64,000 nucleotides of DNA from Prosthecodimorpha staleyi (lineage in GTDB: Bacteria > Pseudomonadota > Alphaproteobacteria > Rhizobiales > Ancalomicrobiaceae), in contig NZ_JAHHZF010000015.1 of assembly GCF_018729455.1 (NCBI RefSeq), positions 62,001-126,000 of the forward strand, read 5' to 3'. Positions 45,628 through 54,208 of this stretch are shown here, in pieces. Each line of letters starts with the position of its first letter. The first letter of the stretch is position 1. A program made the position numbers and the translations under genes. Below the pieces are notes generated by a model. It was not told the DNA's origin. It ran no database searches and saw only the letters and a list, made by a program, of their open reading frames with translations.

Positions 45628-46368
45628 CTATTTCGTCTTGATCAGGTCGAGCGGCTTGCCGCTTTCCTTTTCGGACTTGGCATAGGCGCCGGGCGCGCGC
45701 GGGGTGAAGGCGAGACTGTCGCCTTCGAAGCTGTAGAACATCAGATCCATGCCCTCGATCCGCCAGGTCGACAGCTTCAGACGGACCAGGCCAGCATCGC
45801 ATTCACGCGCCAGGGTCAGCGTATAGCTGCCCTGGTCGCCCGGAGCGGTGCGTTCGAGCAGCGAGACCGTGCACAGCACGGTGCCGCCGGGCCGGCGCAT
45901 CTGCCATTCGCCGAAGAGATCGCCGGGACTTGGCACGCGGTCCATGCTGCCGCGGGCCGGGAACATCACCAGGGCCTTGCCGGGATCGGCAGGCTCCTGC
46001 CGGTAGGTCGCCGTCTCCTGTTCGACCACCTCGAGCAGGCGCTTGCGCAGGGCGTCGCGGAAGACGATGCCGCTCTTCTCGTTGTCGAAATCCCAGGACG
46101 CCGCCTCGGCCATGGCGGGCACGGCCCCCTTGCAGCCGGCCGCCCCGTCCAGGCGACGGCCGCCGATGGTGGTCTCGGTCGAAAGCGTGATGACGCAGCC
46201 CTTGCCGCCGCCCTCCGGCGCGATCAGCCAGCGGCCCGCCGTCGCCCGGTAGACGGCCTCGTCGACGGCGCCGGCCGACACGGTGGCGCCGGCGCACAGG
46301 ACCATTCCGGCCGCCGCGGCGAACGCGGAGAGGCAGAGGCTGCGGATCGTTCGGCAACGGGGCGACAT
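45628..46368 (-). CDS. secreted protein with two AprI/Inh-like inhibitor domains
   Basis: A 246-residue exported protein. Signal peptide: about 1-34, hydrophobic core FAAAAGMVLCAGA, cleavage likely after SAG or VSA. The mature part holds two lipocalin-like repeats of the metalloprotease-inhibitor (Inh/AprI/Omp19) pattern: TAGRWLIAPEGGGKGCVITL...GCKG...WDF, and LFGEWQMRRPGGTVLCTVSL...ECD...WRIEG. Each has the Trp, first Cys and second Cys spacing of the family. Single-domain relatives protect cells from proteases; a tandem form is less common. ATG 46368 is used though no clear Shine-Dalgarno precedes it. It stands convergent to hutF and downstream of ubiB. Confidence 0.75.
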   Translation of the reverse strand: MSPRCRTIRSLCLSAFAAAAGMVLCAGATVSAGAVDEAVYRATAGRWLIAPEGGGKGCVITLSTETTIGGRRLDGAAGCKGAVPAMAEAASWDFDNEKSGIVFRDALRKRLLEVVEQETATYRQEPADPGKALVMFPARGSMDRVPSPGDLFGEWQMRRPGGTVLCTVSLLERTAPGDQGSYTLTLARECDAGLVRLKLSTWRIEGMDLMFYSFEGDSLAFTPRAPGAYAKSEKESGKPLDLIKTK

Positions 46369-46423
46369 GGTCAAATGCTAGCGCCGGCCCGGCGAAAAAA
46401 CCAGAGCGGGCGGCCGTCCGGAT

Positions 46424-48004
46424 CTATCCGAACAGAAGTTTCAGCGCGATCGCGGCGAGCGCCAGGGCGCCGATCCAGGTCGGCAGGCGGCGGCCTCGCC
46501 CCTCCTCGCGGCCGATGGCGCGCGCGGTCTCCTCGTCCAGGCGGAAGCCGTGGCGGGTCATGTCGGCGAGACCCGCCGAGACGGTCTCGACCCGCTCGGC
46601 CAGCGCCGGCAGGCGCATCACCAGGCCGCCGACCGCGCCGGCGCTGCCGGCCAGTTCGCCGAGCTTGGCACCCGGGCCGAGATTGCGCTCGATCCATTCG
46701 CGCACGACCGGTTCGGACGCGGTCCAGATGTCGAGATCGGGATCGAGCGTGCGCGCGACGCCCTCGACCACCACCATGGTCTTCTGCAGGAGGATCAGCC
46801 GCGGCTGCGTCTTCATGTCGAAGACTTCGGTATATTCGAACAGCTGGTTGAGCAGATGCGCCATCGAGATCTCGCGCGCCGGCCGGTCGCGCAGCGGCTC
46901 GCCGATGGCGCGCAGCGCCTGGGCGAAGACCTCGACCTCCTGCTCCGGCGGCACGTAGCCGGCCTCGAAATGCACCTCGGCCGTGCGCAGATAGTCGCGC
47001 CGGATGAAGCCGAACAGGATCTCGGCGAGGAAGCGCCGCTCGGCCGGGTTGAGCCGGCCGGTGATGCCGAAATCGACCGCCACCAGCAGGCCGTCCGGGT
47101 CCACGAACAGGTTGCCCTGATGCATGTCGGCATGGAAGAAGCCGTCGCGCATGGCGTGACGCAGGAAGGACTGCATCACGGTCTTCGACAGCGCGATCCG
47201 GTCATGGCCGGCCGCCTCGATGCCGGCGAGGTTGGATACCTTGACGCCGTCGACCCATTCGAGCGTCAGCACCGGCTTGGCGGTACGCTCCCAGTCGACG
47301 CCGGGCACACGGAAGCCGGGATCGTTGCGGCTGTTCTCGGCCATCTCGGAGAGGGCGGCCGCCTCCAGGCGGAGATCCATCTCCAGGCGCACCGAGCGGG
47401 CGAGCGTGTCGACGACCGCGACGGGCCTGAGCCGCCGAACCGCGGGCACCAGCCATTCGATCAGCCGGGCGGCGAGATAGAAGCTGTCGAGATCACGCCG
47501 GAACCGGGCCTCGACGCCCGGGCGCAGCACCTTGACGGCGACCTCCCGGGTCTCCCCGTCGGGCGTGCGGACGCGGGCCTTGTGGACCTGCGCGATCGAG
47601 GCGGCGGCGACCGGCGGGCCGATCGAGACGAAGGCCGCCCGCCACGGCCGCTGCAAGGCGCGCTCGATGGTGGCGATCGACTCGGCGAGCGGAAACGAGG
47701 CGACCCGGTCCTGCAGCGCCTCCAGGTCCTTGGCCATGTCCCGGCCGACCACGTCCGGGCGCGTCGCCAGGAACTGGCCGAGCTTCACATAGGACGGGCC
47801 GAGCCGGTTCAGCGCCTCCGAGACACGGGTGCCGCGGTCGACGCCCTTGAGGCCGCGGCGCTCGATCAGGGCCGCGACGGCCAGCACGATCCGCCCAATG
47901 GTCGGCGGGTCGGGCGGTGCCATGGCCCTGAGCACACCCTCCCGCGCCAGGACGAAGCCTGCCCGGGCGAGCCGCAGCAGCGGACCGACGACCGCACCGG
48001 ACAT
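46424..48004 (-). CDS. ubiB: ubiquinone biosynthesis kinase-like protein UbiB
   Basis: A 526-residue ABC1/ADCK-family protein required for ubiquinone synthesis, thought to act as an ATPase that extracts lipid intermediates. The family's KxGQ motif is in LGPSYVKLGQFLATRPD; further blocks are AAASIAQVHKA, EMDLRLEAAAL, FFHADMHQGNLFVD and AVDFGITGRL. The C-terminus carries a hydrophobic anchor (WIGALALAAIALKLLFG). The start overlaps the ubiE stop by one base (TGATG), so ubiE-ubiB is translationally coupled, as in most Hyphomicrobiales. Confidence 0.95.
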   Translation of the reverse strand: MSGAVVGPLLRLARAGFVLAREGVLRAMAPPDPPTIGRIVLAVAALIERRGLKGVDRGTRVSEALNRLGPSYVKLGQFLATRPDVVGRDMAKDLEALQDRVASFPLAESIATIERALQRPWRAAFVSIGPPVAAASIAQVHKARVRTPDGETREVAVKVLRPGVEARFRRDLDSFYLAARLIEWLVPAVRRLRPVAVVDTLARSVRLEMDLRLEAAALSEMAENSRNDPGFRVPGVDWERTAKPVLTLEWVDGVKVSNLAGIEAAGHDRIALSKTVMQSFLRHAMRDGFFHADMHQGNLFVDPDGLLVAVDFGITGRLNPAERRFLAEILFGFIRRDYLRTAEVHFEAGYVPPEQEVEVFAQALRAIGEPLRDRPAREISMAHLLNQLFEYTEVFDMKTQPRLILLQKTMVVVEGVARTLDPDLDIWTASEPVVREWIERNLGPGAKLGELAGSAGAVGGLVMRLPALAERVETVSAGLADMTRHGFRLDEETARAIGREEGRGRRLPTWIGALALAAIALKLLFG

Positions 48005-48849
48005 CAGATCTTCCAGCCCGAATGGATCGCCGCGATGCCGCCGGTCAGATTGGTGTAGTCGACCCGCTCGAAGCCGGCCGCGCGGATCATGCCGGCGAAC
48101 CGCTCCTGGGGCGGGAACTTGGCGATCGATTCGACCAGATACCGGTACGGTTCGTCGTCGCCGGCAATCAGCTTGCCGAGGACCGGGATCACCTTGAACG
48201 AATAGGTCTCGTAGATGCGGTCGAGCACCGGCACGTCGACGGCCGAGAATTCCAGGCACAGGAAGCGCCCGCCGGGCTTGAGCACCCGGTAGGCTTCGGC
48301 CAGCGCCTTGTCGATGCGCGGCACGTTGCGGATGCCGAAGGCGATCGTATAGGCGTCGAAGGTCGAGCGCTCGAACGGCAGTTCCTCGGCATTGCCCTCG
48401 ATAAAATCGACCTTGCCGGCCAGCCCGCGCTTCTCGGCCCGTTCACGGCCCACGCCCAGCATCGAGGCGTTGATGTCGCAGACCGTGACCTTGGCGTTGC
48501 CGTCGGCGCGCTCGACGATGCGAAAGGCGATGTCGCCGGTGCCGCCGGCCACGTCGAGCACCCGGAGCGGCTTGCGGGTGGTGCGCGGCGGTGCGAGCCG
48601 CGACACCATGGCGTCCTTCCAGAGCCGGTGCAGGCCGCCCGACATGGCGTCGTTCATCACGTCGTAGCGCGCCGCGACCCGGTGGAACACTTCATCCACA
48701 AGGCCCTGCTTCTCGCCGATCGGCACGTCGCGAAAGCCGAAGCTCGCCGTCTCGGCCGTGGCCTCGGCCGCCTCCGGCGGAATCCGGCCTGCCGCGGAAA
48801 CCGCGTCCGGACGGCTCTCGGCCGCCCCGCTCGACGGATGCTGCGTCAT
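48004..48849 (-). CDS. ubiE: demethylubiquinone/demethylmenaquinone methyltransferase UbiE
   Basis: A 281-residue SAM-dependent C-methyltransferase that methylates 2-polyprenyl-6-methoxy-1,4-benzoquinol. Family motifs: [34 protein letters not shown], the SAM site [27 protein letters not shown], and the end [12 protein letters not shown]. An Ala-rich N-terminal extension of about 45 residues is typical of the lineage. AAGGAGAA before ATG 48849 fixes the start. It is divergent from mutM with 85 nt between, and leads the ubiE-ubiB operon. Confidence 0.96.
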   Translation of the reverse strand: MTQHPSSGAAESRPDAVSAAGRIPPEAAEATAETASFGFRDVPIGEKQGLVDEVFHRVAARYDVMNDAMSGGLHRLWKDAMVSRLAPPRTTRKPLRVLDVAGGTGDIAFRIVERADGNAKVTVCDINASMLGVGRERAEKRGLAGKVDFIEGNAEELPFERSTFDAYTIAFGIRNVPRIDKALAEAYRVLKPGGRFLCLEFSAVDVPVLDRIYETYSFKVIPVLGKLIAGDDEPYRYLVESIAKFPPQERFAGMIRAAGFERVDYTNLTGGIAAIHSGWKI

Positions 48850-48934
48850 GGGGTTCTCCTTTTGGCGCGGGACCATAGCGGAACCCGACCCGGAGCGCTA
48901 TCGTCCCGGCCCCGTATCCGAGAGCCCGCCGGTC

Positions 48935-49849
48935 ATGCCCGAATTGCCTGAAGTCGAAACCGTCCGCCGCGGCCTCGCCCCGGTCATGGAGGGCGCCGAG
49001 GTTACGGGCCTGGACTGCCGTCGGCCGGACCTGCGCTTCCCCCTGCCGGAGCGCTTTGCCGAACGGGTCACCGGCCGCCGCATCGTCTCGCTCGCCCGAC
49101 GCGCCAAATATCTCCTCGCCGACCTCGACGACGGCGCCGTGCTGATCATGCATCTGGGCATGTCCGGCTCGTTCCGGATCGCCCTGCCGGACGCGACCGG
49201 TGCGGAGACGGCCGCGGCCGCCCCGGACGGGCAGACGCCCGGCGACTTCCACTACGAACGCTCCAAGAATGCCGCCCATGACCATGTCGTGTTCACGCTC
49301 TCCAACGGGGCGACCGTCACCTACAACGATCCGCGCCGCTTCGGCTTCATGGTGATGGCCGAGCGGGCCGGCCTCGCCGACCACCCGATGATGCGCGGCA
49401 TCGGTCTGGAGCCGCTCGGCAATGCCCTGACCGGCGCCGCCATCGCGGCCTTGTTCCGGGACCGCCGGACCTCGCTCAAGGCCGCCCTGATGGACCAGCG
49501 CCTGATCGCCGGGCTCGGCAACATCTATGTCTGCGAGGCCCTTTGGCGCGCCCGCCTGTCGCCGATGCGGGCGGCGGGAACGATCGTGACCAAGACCGGA
49601 CGGCCGCGCGCGGAGGCCGAACGGCTGGCGGACGCCATCCGCGACGTGCTCGGCGAGGCGATCGAGGCCGGCGGCTCGTCGCTGCGCGACTATGTCAATG
49701 CCGAGGGGGAACTCGGCTACTTCCAGCACCGCTTCGCCGTCTACGACCGGGAAGGGGAACCCTGCCCGCGGATGGAGTGCGCGGGCGTGATCGAACGGGT
49801 CGTGCAATCGAACCGCTCGACCTTCTTCTGCCCGGTCTGCCAGCGCTGA
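48935..49849 (+). CDS. mutM: formamidopyrimidine-DNA glycosylase MutM
   Basis: A 304-residue bifunctional glycosylase/lyase that removes 8-oxoguanine and other oxidised purines. The catalytic Pro1-Glu2 after Met removal ([13 protein letters not shown]), Lys in LARRAKYLL, the helix-two-turn-helix [14 protein letters not shown] and the C-terminal zinc finger (CPRMEC and CPVCQ) are intact. The first cysteine pair has the Cys-x4-Cys spacing seen in many Hyphomicrobiales. A 35-residue insert rich in Ala/Asp (about 85-120) is lineage-typical. It is divergent from ubiE and followed by a repeat array. Confidence 0.95.
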   Translation: MPELPEVETVRRGLAPVMEGAEVTGLDCRRPDLRFPLPERFAERVTGRRIVSLARRAKYLLADLDDGAVLIMHLGMSGSFRIALPDATGAETAAAAPDGQTPGDFHYERSKNAAHDHVVFTLSNGATVTYNDPRRFGFMVMAERAGLADHPMMRGIGLEPLGNALTGAAIAALFRDRRTSLKAALMDQRLIAGLGNIYVCEALWRARLSPMRAAGTIVTKTGRPRAEAERLADAIRDVLGEAIEAGGSSLRDYVNAEGELGYFQHRFAVYDREGEPCPRMECAGVIERVVQSNRSTFFCPVCQR

Positions 49850-49875
49850 GCGACCGGCTCGGGGCTTCCGCCCTT

Positions 49876-50010
49876 CGGTCCGGCTGAAACCGGGGCAAGC
49901 CTCACCCGTTCGGTCCGGTTGAAACCGGATGGGTCCTCCCCCGTTCGGTCCGGTTGAAACCGGATGGGTCCTCCCCCGTTCGGTCCGGTTGAAACCGGAC
50001 CGGGCCTCGG
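49876..50010. repeat. 35-bp tandem palindromic repeat, about 3.6 copies
   Basis: Units at 49876-49910, 49911-49945, 49946-49980 and a partial one from 49981. Each contains the palindrome CCGGTTGAAACCGG (first copy CCGGCTGAAACCGG). Units two and three are identical; unit one differs at several positions. The array fills the gap between mutM and the enoyl-CoA hydratase gene and could act as a row of hairpins in RNA or as protein-binding sites. Confidence 0.9.
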
Positions 50011-50079
50011 GTAGCGCTTCTCGGACCAAGACCGGAGCCGCCGCTGCGCGGGCTCCGGCACGATCGAAGGGAACGCCCC

Positions 50080-50853
50080 ATGGCCTACGAACTGATCATC
50101 GTCGAAACCGAGGGCCGCGTCGGCCGCATCACCCTGAATCGTCCGAAGGCGCTGAATGCGCTCAACTCCGATCTGATCAACGAGATCAATGCCGCGCTCG
50201 ACGCCTTCGAGGCCGATCGCGCGATCGGCGCCGTGGTGATCACCGGCTCGGAGAAGTCCTTCGCGGCCGGCGCCGACATCAAGCAGATGGCGAACCTGCA
50301 GTATCCGGACGCCTATCTGGACGACTTCATCACCTCCTGGGACCGCATCGCCCGCTTCCGCAAGCCGATCATCGCGGCGGTGGCCGGCTTCGCGCTCGGC
50401 GGCGGCTGCGAGATGGCGATGATGTGCGACTTCATCATCGCCGCCGACAATGCCCAGTTCGGTCAGCCCGAGATCAAGCTGGGCGTCATGCCGGGCGCCG
50501 GCGGCACCCAGCGTCTGACCAAGGCGATCGGCAAGGCCAAGGCGATGGATCTCTGCCTGACCGGCCGGATGATGGGTGCCGAGGAGGCCGAGCGCTCCGG
50601 CTTGGTCGCCCGCATCGTGCCGCTGGCCGATCTCCTGCCGACCGCCATGAAGGCCGCCGCCGACATCGCCGGCTTCTCGCTGCCGGCGACGATGATGACC
50701 AAGGAGGCCGTCAACCGCGCCTTCGAGACCACGCTCGCCGAGGGATTGCGCTTCGAACGGCGCATCTTCCACTCGATGTTCGCCACGGCCGATCAGAAGG
50801 AAGGCATGAACGCCTTCGCGGAGAAGCGGAAGGCCGAATTCTCCCACCGTTGA
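50080..50853 (+). CDS. enoyl-CoA hydratase
   Basis: A 257-residue crotonase-fold enzyme hydrating trans-2-enoyl-CoA in fatty-acid oxidation. Oxyanion-hole segments are [11 protein letters not shown] and [14 protein letters not shown]; the two catalytic glutamates are in GGCEMAMM and [19 protein letters not shown] (the latter quoted in part, PEIKLG). Length and sequence match the conserved hydratase found between mutM and rpsT in Hyphomicrobiales. GAAGGGAA precedes ATG 50080. Sometimes annotated fadB1-like; I give no symbol. Confidence 0.93.
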   Translation: MAYELIIVETEGRVGRITLNRPKALNALNSDLINEINAALDAFEADRAIGAVVITGSEKSFAAGADIKQMANLQYPDAYLDDFITSWDRIARFRKPIIAAVAGFALGGGCEMAMMCDFIIAADNAQFGQPEIKLGVMPGAGGTQRLTKAIGKAKAMDLCLTGRMMGAEEAERSGLVARIVPLADLLPTAMKAAADIAGFSLPATMMTKEAVNRAFETTLAEGLRFERRIFHSMFATADQKEGMNAFAEKRKAEFSHR

Positions 50854-50887
50854 AGCCGGGCGCCCGCCCGGGACGGCCGGTTCGGCG

Positions 50888-50916
50888 TTGACGCGGGCCG
50901 GGACCCTGGCTATAAG
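50888..50916 (+). promoter_or_regulatory. sigma-70-type promoter of rpsT
   Basis: TTGACG (50888-50893), 17-nt spacer, TATAAG (50911-50916). It is the most consensus-like promoter in the window and leaves a leader of about 125 nt before rpsT. Confidence 0.75.
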
Positions 50917-51049
50917 CTCGCTCCGACCGGTGGCGGCGCGTCCGCCGCCGCTTTCGTTTGATCGGCACCCGGTACGCGAGGCCCGGCGGGAGACCCGCCG
51001 AAGCCGCGGACGGAGCGCCTCTCAGGATCGTTCCAGGAAAGGCTCGTCC

Positions 51050-51316
51050 ATGGCCAATACGCCGTCCGCCAAGAAGGCGGCCCGCAAGATCACGCGGCGC
51101 ACCGCGGTCAACAAGAACCGGCGCAGCCGCGTTCGGACCTTCGTGCGCAAGGTCGAAGAGGCACTCGCCTCCGGTGACAAGGCGGCCGCCGCTGCCGCGC
51201 TCCGGGCCGCTCAGCCCGAATTGCAGCGCGCCGCGTCGAAGGGCGTGCTGCACGCCAACACCGCGTCCCGCAAGATCTCGCGCCTCGCCAGCCGGCTCAA
51301 GGCTCTCGGCGCCTGA
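51050..51316 (+). CDS. rpsT: 30S ribosomal protein S20
   Basis: An 88-residue, strongly basic three-helix protein that binds 16S rRNA at the bottom of the small subunit. The start [13 protein letters not shown] and the end [16 protein letters not shown] are diagnostic. AGGAAAGG precedes ATG 51050; the frame is open to 50888, but the promoter lies there. It is transcribed alone from the promoter at 50888 and closed by the terminator at 51347. The 125-nt leader might carry autogenous control as in other bacteria, but no specific structure was identified. Confidence 0.97.
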   Translation: MANTPSAKKAARKITRRTAVNKNRRSRVRTFVRKVEEALASGDKAAAAAALRAAQPELQRAASKGVLHANTASRKISRLASRLKALGA

Positions 51317-51346
51317 TAGGCACGCTGCGATTGTCGAATGCTACGC

Positions 51347-51378
51347 AAAGCCCGGACCGGTGGTCCGGGCTTTTCGTT
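51347..51378 (+). terminator. rho-independent terminator of rpsT
   Basis: Twelve-bp perfect arms AAAGCCCGGACC (51347-51358) and GGTCCGGGCTTT (51362-51373), 3-nt loop, then TCGTTT. Confidence 0.92.
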
Positions 51379-51703
51379 TGTCTGGCTAACCTGAAATGCC
51401 AGCCCGTCACGATCCGGCCGGTTTCCGCAGAGACTCGGACGAGCCCAGGCCGACCAGAGAAATTGATGATATTCCAATATGTTGTGCGAATGTTCCGACA
51501 GCGCCTCGAAAGGCCCGCCACGGCCGAAGAGTCAAGGCCTCGATGGCAAAATTCTTGGCCGGCTGGTTTCCAATCCGACCCCGGAAGCGGTCCCGGCGGA
51601 GACCACATTGACTCCACTTCGCTTCTCGATATGAACCCGATCTCGACGATTTTCCGAGTGCGGACTCTCGGCAACACCGGACCCAACCGGGGACTCGTCT
51701 CTG

Positions 51704-51732
51704 TTGCACCCTCCGACCCCGCTGTGTAAAGT
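51704..51732 (+). promoter_or_regulatory. sigma-70-type promoter for the rhodanese leader
   Basis: TTGCAC (51704-51709), 17-nt spacer, TAAAGT (51727-51732). The predicted start near 51739 falls inside the 30-bp palindrome that begins at 51735. Confidence 0.5.
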
Positions 51733-51734
51733 TG

Positions 51735-51859
51735 GGGTCATGAAGGGCCTGCCCTTCATGACCCTCAGACAAAATCCTGGAACACGGAGCTCATGATGAG
51801 CATTGGGCGCGTTATGCTCAAAAGTGGTGAGTAAAATGCTCAGTTGAAAGTTCCAGGAT
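51735..51859. repeat. nested inverted repeats in the rhodanese leader
   Basis: Palindrome A: GGGTCATGAAGGGC (51735-51748) / GCCCTTCATGACCC (51751-51764), perfect 14-bp arms with 2 nt between. Outer pair B: ATCCTGGAAC (51774-51783) / GTTCCAGGAT (51850-51859), perfect. Inside B: GCTCAT/ATGAGC (51789-51801), and TGAGCAT (51797-51803), which can pair with either ATGCTCA at 51814-51820 or ATGCTCA at 51836-51842. The alternatives exclude each other, as in attenuators or structured RNAs. Confidence 0.8.
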
Positions 51860-51980
51860 CTGGTGTCGCGTTCCGTTCAATTCAAGAATAACTAATCTGC
51901 AACGAAGATTAAGGCTGCCATTGCCTTGCTTCGCCAAAGATTTTGGAATATGCGGCGCAGTCCGCATGCGGGGGCCGAGA

Positions 51981-52427
51981 ATGTCATTGACGACTGGGGA
52001 AGCCTACGCGGGGGATATCCCCCCTGCGGAGGCCTGGAGATTGTTGTCCGACAACGGGCCGGCGCAGCTGGTCGACGTGCGCACCCGTCCTGAATGGTCT
52101 TTCGTCGGACTGCCCGATCTGGGCGAGCTGGGCAAGGCGCCTCTCCTCATCGAGTGGCAGGTCTATCCCGAGATGGCTGTGGACGATGCCTTCATGGACC
52201 GCCTGTCGGCGGCCCTCGATCGCATCGGCGCGTCGCGCGAGGATCCCGTTCTTTTCCTGTGCCGGTCCGGCGTCCGCAGTCGATCCGCCGCCATAGCGGC
52301 GACCGGTGCAGGATGGCAGCGCTGCCTGAACGTTGCCGGAGGCTTCGAAGGCCCTCTCGATCCGAATGGCCATCGTGGCCAGCGGGACGGGTGGAAGGCT
52401 GCAGGGCTCCCCTGGAAGCAAACCTGA
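51981..52427 (+). CDS. rhodanese-like domain protein
   Basis: A 148-residue cytoplasmic single-domain rhodanese. The first half has AWRLLSDNGPAQLVDVRTRPEW, the central region a variable insert (GLPDLGELGKAPLLIEW), and the active-site loop LFLCRSGVRSRSAA with the sulfur-carrying cysteine and a six-residue loop of the sulfurtransferase type. It may transfer persulfide sulfur; no partner is adjacent. ATG 51981 fits the family start; an extension to 51921 is unlikely. The gene separates rpsT from dnaA, which are usually neighbours, and has a long structured leader; both suggest an insertion. Confidence 0.82.
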   Translation: MSLTTGEAYAGDIPPAEAWRLLSDNGPAQLVDVRTRPEWSFVGLPDLGELGKAPLLIEWQVYPEMAVDDAFMDRLSAALDRIGASREDPVLFLCRSGVRSRSAAIAATGAGWQRCLNVAGGFEGPLDPNGHRGQRDGWKAAGLPWKQT

Positions 52428-52441
52428 ACACTCTGATCGTC

Positions 52442-52469
52442 GGGGACCCCGCGAGGCCGCAGGGTCCCC
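52442..52469 (+). terminator. hairpin between the rhodanese gene and dnaA
   Basis: GGGGACCC (52442-52449) and GGGTCCCC (52462-52469), 12-nt loop, with a GTTTT about 10 nt later. It probably ends the rhodanese transcript; the distance to the T-run is long for an intrinsic terminator. Confidence 0.5.
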
Positions 52470-52577
52470 TTGGCTTCGCGTTTTAGTTGCATAAGCGTGC
52501 GCCAATTCAACAAATCATAGTCGAACCTGGACTGGCGGGTCCGGGCCGACCCATGGACTACGAAGGAGGCTGGAACG

Positions 52578-54023
52578 ATGAGCGTGGGGCTGTCGGGCCA
52601 TGCGGAATGGGATCGCATCAAGAAACGCCTGCGGGCGGAGCTTGGCGAGGATGTCTTCAACAGTTGGTTCGCAAGGGTGGATCTGGAATCGATCGCGGAC
52701 GGCGCGGCGCATCTGTCGGTGCCGACGCGCTTTCTCAAGAACTGGCTGCAGAACCGCTACCGCGACCGTCTCCTGGCCCTCTTCAAGGAGGAGTTCGAGG
52801 GGGCGCGGCAGATCGAATTCACCGTCCGCTCGGCGATCCGTCCGCGGACGCCCGGCGCGGCGGTCGGCGCCGAACCCTATGACGGACCGACGCTCGATCC
52901 GCGCCCGGTCGCCCAGGCGCCGCAGCCGCTCAAGGTGCAGCGCGAGGCCGTCTTCGCCGAGGTCAGGACCGACGACGCCCTCTATGGCTCGCCGCTCGAC
53001 CCGCGCTACAGCTTCGACACCTTCGTGGAAGGCCGTTCGAACAGCCTGGCGCTGGCCGCGGCCCGGCGCGTGGCGGATTCCCGTCCCGGGGAAGCCGTCG
53101 GCTTCAACCCTCTCTATCTTCATGCCGCCGTCGGGCTCGGCAAGACCCACCTCCTGCAGGCCATCGCCCGGGCGGCGAAGGAGCAGGGCCGGCGCGTGCT
53201 CTACCTGACCGCCGAGCACTTCATGTACCGCTTCGTGGCGGCGCTGAAGTCGCAGACGGCGATCGCCTTCAAGGACGGCCTGCGCGGCATCGACCTCCTG
53301 CTGATCGACGACATGCAGTTCCTGCAAGGCAAGCAGGTGCAGCAGGAGTTCTGCCACACCTTGAATTCGCTGATCGATGGCGCCCGCCAGGTCGTCGTGG
53401 CCGGTGACCGGCCACCGGTCGAGCTTGAAACGCTCGACGAACGGGTTCGCTCGCGGCTCGGCGGCGGCCTCTTGATCGAACTGCATGCGCCCGATCTCGA
53501 CCTGCGCCGGCGCATCGTGTCCGGCCGGATCGCGGCGGCGCGGCGCAGCTATGCGGCGCTCGCCGTCTCGGACGCGGTGATCGACTATGTCGCCGAGAAC
53601 GTCACCTCGAGCGGTCGCGACCTCGACGGCGCGGTCAATCGCCTAGTCGCCCACAACCAGCTGACCGGCGAGCCGATCAGCGTCGAGATGGCCGAGACGG
53701 CCCTGCGCGACCTCCTGCGCGTGCGCGAGGCCAAGCGCGTCAAGATCGAGGACATCCAGCGCATCGTCTGCAAGCAGTACAACGTCTCCAAGGCCGATCT
53801 CCTGTCGAGCCGGCGCACGCGCACCGTGGTGCGGCCGCGCCAGATCGCCATGTATCTGTCCAAGACGCTGACGCCGCGCTCCCTGCCGGAGATCGGCCGC
53901 CGCTTCGGCAACCGCGACCACACCACGGTGCTGCATGCGGTGCGCAAGATCGAGGACATGATCAAGACCGACCGCGCCTTCCAGGACGAGGTCGACGGGC
54001 TGAAGCGCCAGATCGATCTCTGA
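52578..54023 (+). CDS. dnaA: chromosomal replication initiator DnaA
   Basis: A 481-residue DnaA. Domain I (1-85) includes [21 protein letters not shown]; a short linker follows; the AAA+ domain III has Walker [13 protein letters not shown] and Walker [14 protein letters not shown]; domain IV ends with the DNA-binding signature [19 protein letters not shown]. It binds DnaA boxes and opens the origin. AAGGAGG before ATG 52578 sets the start. In many Hyphomicrobiales oriC is near hemE rather than dnaA, and no cluster of DnaA boxes is seen in the 150 bp upstream. A hairpin follows the gene. Confidence 0.97.
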   Translation: MSVGLSGHAEWDRIKKRLRAELGEDVFNSWFARVDLESIADGAAHLSVPTRFLKNWLQNRYRDRLLALFKEEFEGARQIEFTVRSAIRPRTPGAAVGAEPYDGPTLDPRPVAQAPQPLKVQREAVFAEVRTDDALYGSPLDPRYSFDTFVEGRSNSLALAAARRVADSRPGEAVGFNPLYLHAAVGLGKTHLLQAIARAAKEQGRRVLYLTAEHFMYRFVAALKSQTAIAFKDGLRGIDLLLIDDMQFLQGKQVQQEFCHTLNSLIDGARQVVVAGDRPPVELETLDERVRSRLGGGLLIELHAPDLDLRRRIVSGRIAAARRSYAALAVSDAVIDYVAENVTSSGRDLDGAVNRLVAHNQLTGEPISVEMAETALRDLLRVREAKRVKIEDIQRIVCKQYNVSKADLLSSRRTRTVVRPRQIAMYLSKTLTPRSLPEIGRRFGNRDHTTVLHAVRKIEDMIKTDRAFQDEVDGLKRQIDL

Positions 54024-54045
54024 GCCTGCCGACCTGCGCCACATT

Positions 54046-54077
54046 CGGAAGCCGCCCCCGACCGAGGGCGGCTTTCG
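54046..54077 (+). terminator. hairpin after dnaA
   Basis: AAGCCGCCC (54049-54057) and GGGCGGCTT (54066-54074) with flanking partial pairing; the following sequence TCGGCGTTTCGG has only a weak T-run. Confidence 0.55.
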
Positions 54078-54155
54078 GCGTTTCGGCGCCTGGCAGGCGC
54101 CGGTCGGCACCGGCCACCCCTGCGAAAGGCGCGACCGCGCCCCGCGCCCGCGCGG

Positions 54156-54184
54156 TTGCGCCGCAGAGGCGGGCTCTCTATAGC
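54156..54184 (+). promoter_or_regulatory. sigma-70-type promoter of dapB-gpmA
   Basis: TTGCGC (54156-54161), 17-nt spacer, TATAGC (54179-54184), 25 nt before the dapB ATG, leaving room for the AGGAG ribosome site. Confidence 0.5.
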
Positions 54185-54208
54185 TCCAGCCTGGACAGGA
54201 GGAGCGCC

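Larger units (their letters stand above)
51317..51980. other. 664-bp AT-richer region between rpsT and the rhodanese gene
   Basis: It contains the rpsT terminator, a stretch without recognisable gene (51380-51700), a promoter at 51704, and nested inverted repeats at 51735-51859. Composition is visibly more AT-rich than the rest of the window. No DnaA boxes of the TTATNCACA type were seen, so I do not call it an origin. Confidence 0.55.

Noticed and set aside
48889-48915. EcfG promoter before mutM (GGAAC-N17-CGTC)
   Set aside because: The -10 lacks the final T of CGTT; with one mismatch in a GC-rich genome this is likely chance.
49876-50010. CRISPR array
   Set aside because: Units are directly adjacent 35-bp repeats without unique spacers, and no cas genes are near.
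51380-52577. Chromosomal origin oriC next to dnaA
   Set aside because: The AT-richer sequence is suggestive, but I found no cluster of TTATNCACA boxes, and in this order the origin is often elsewhere. A DnaA-box and GC-skew scan of the genome would decide.
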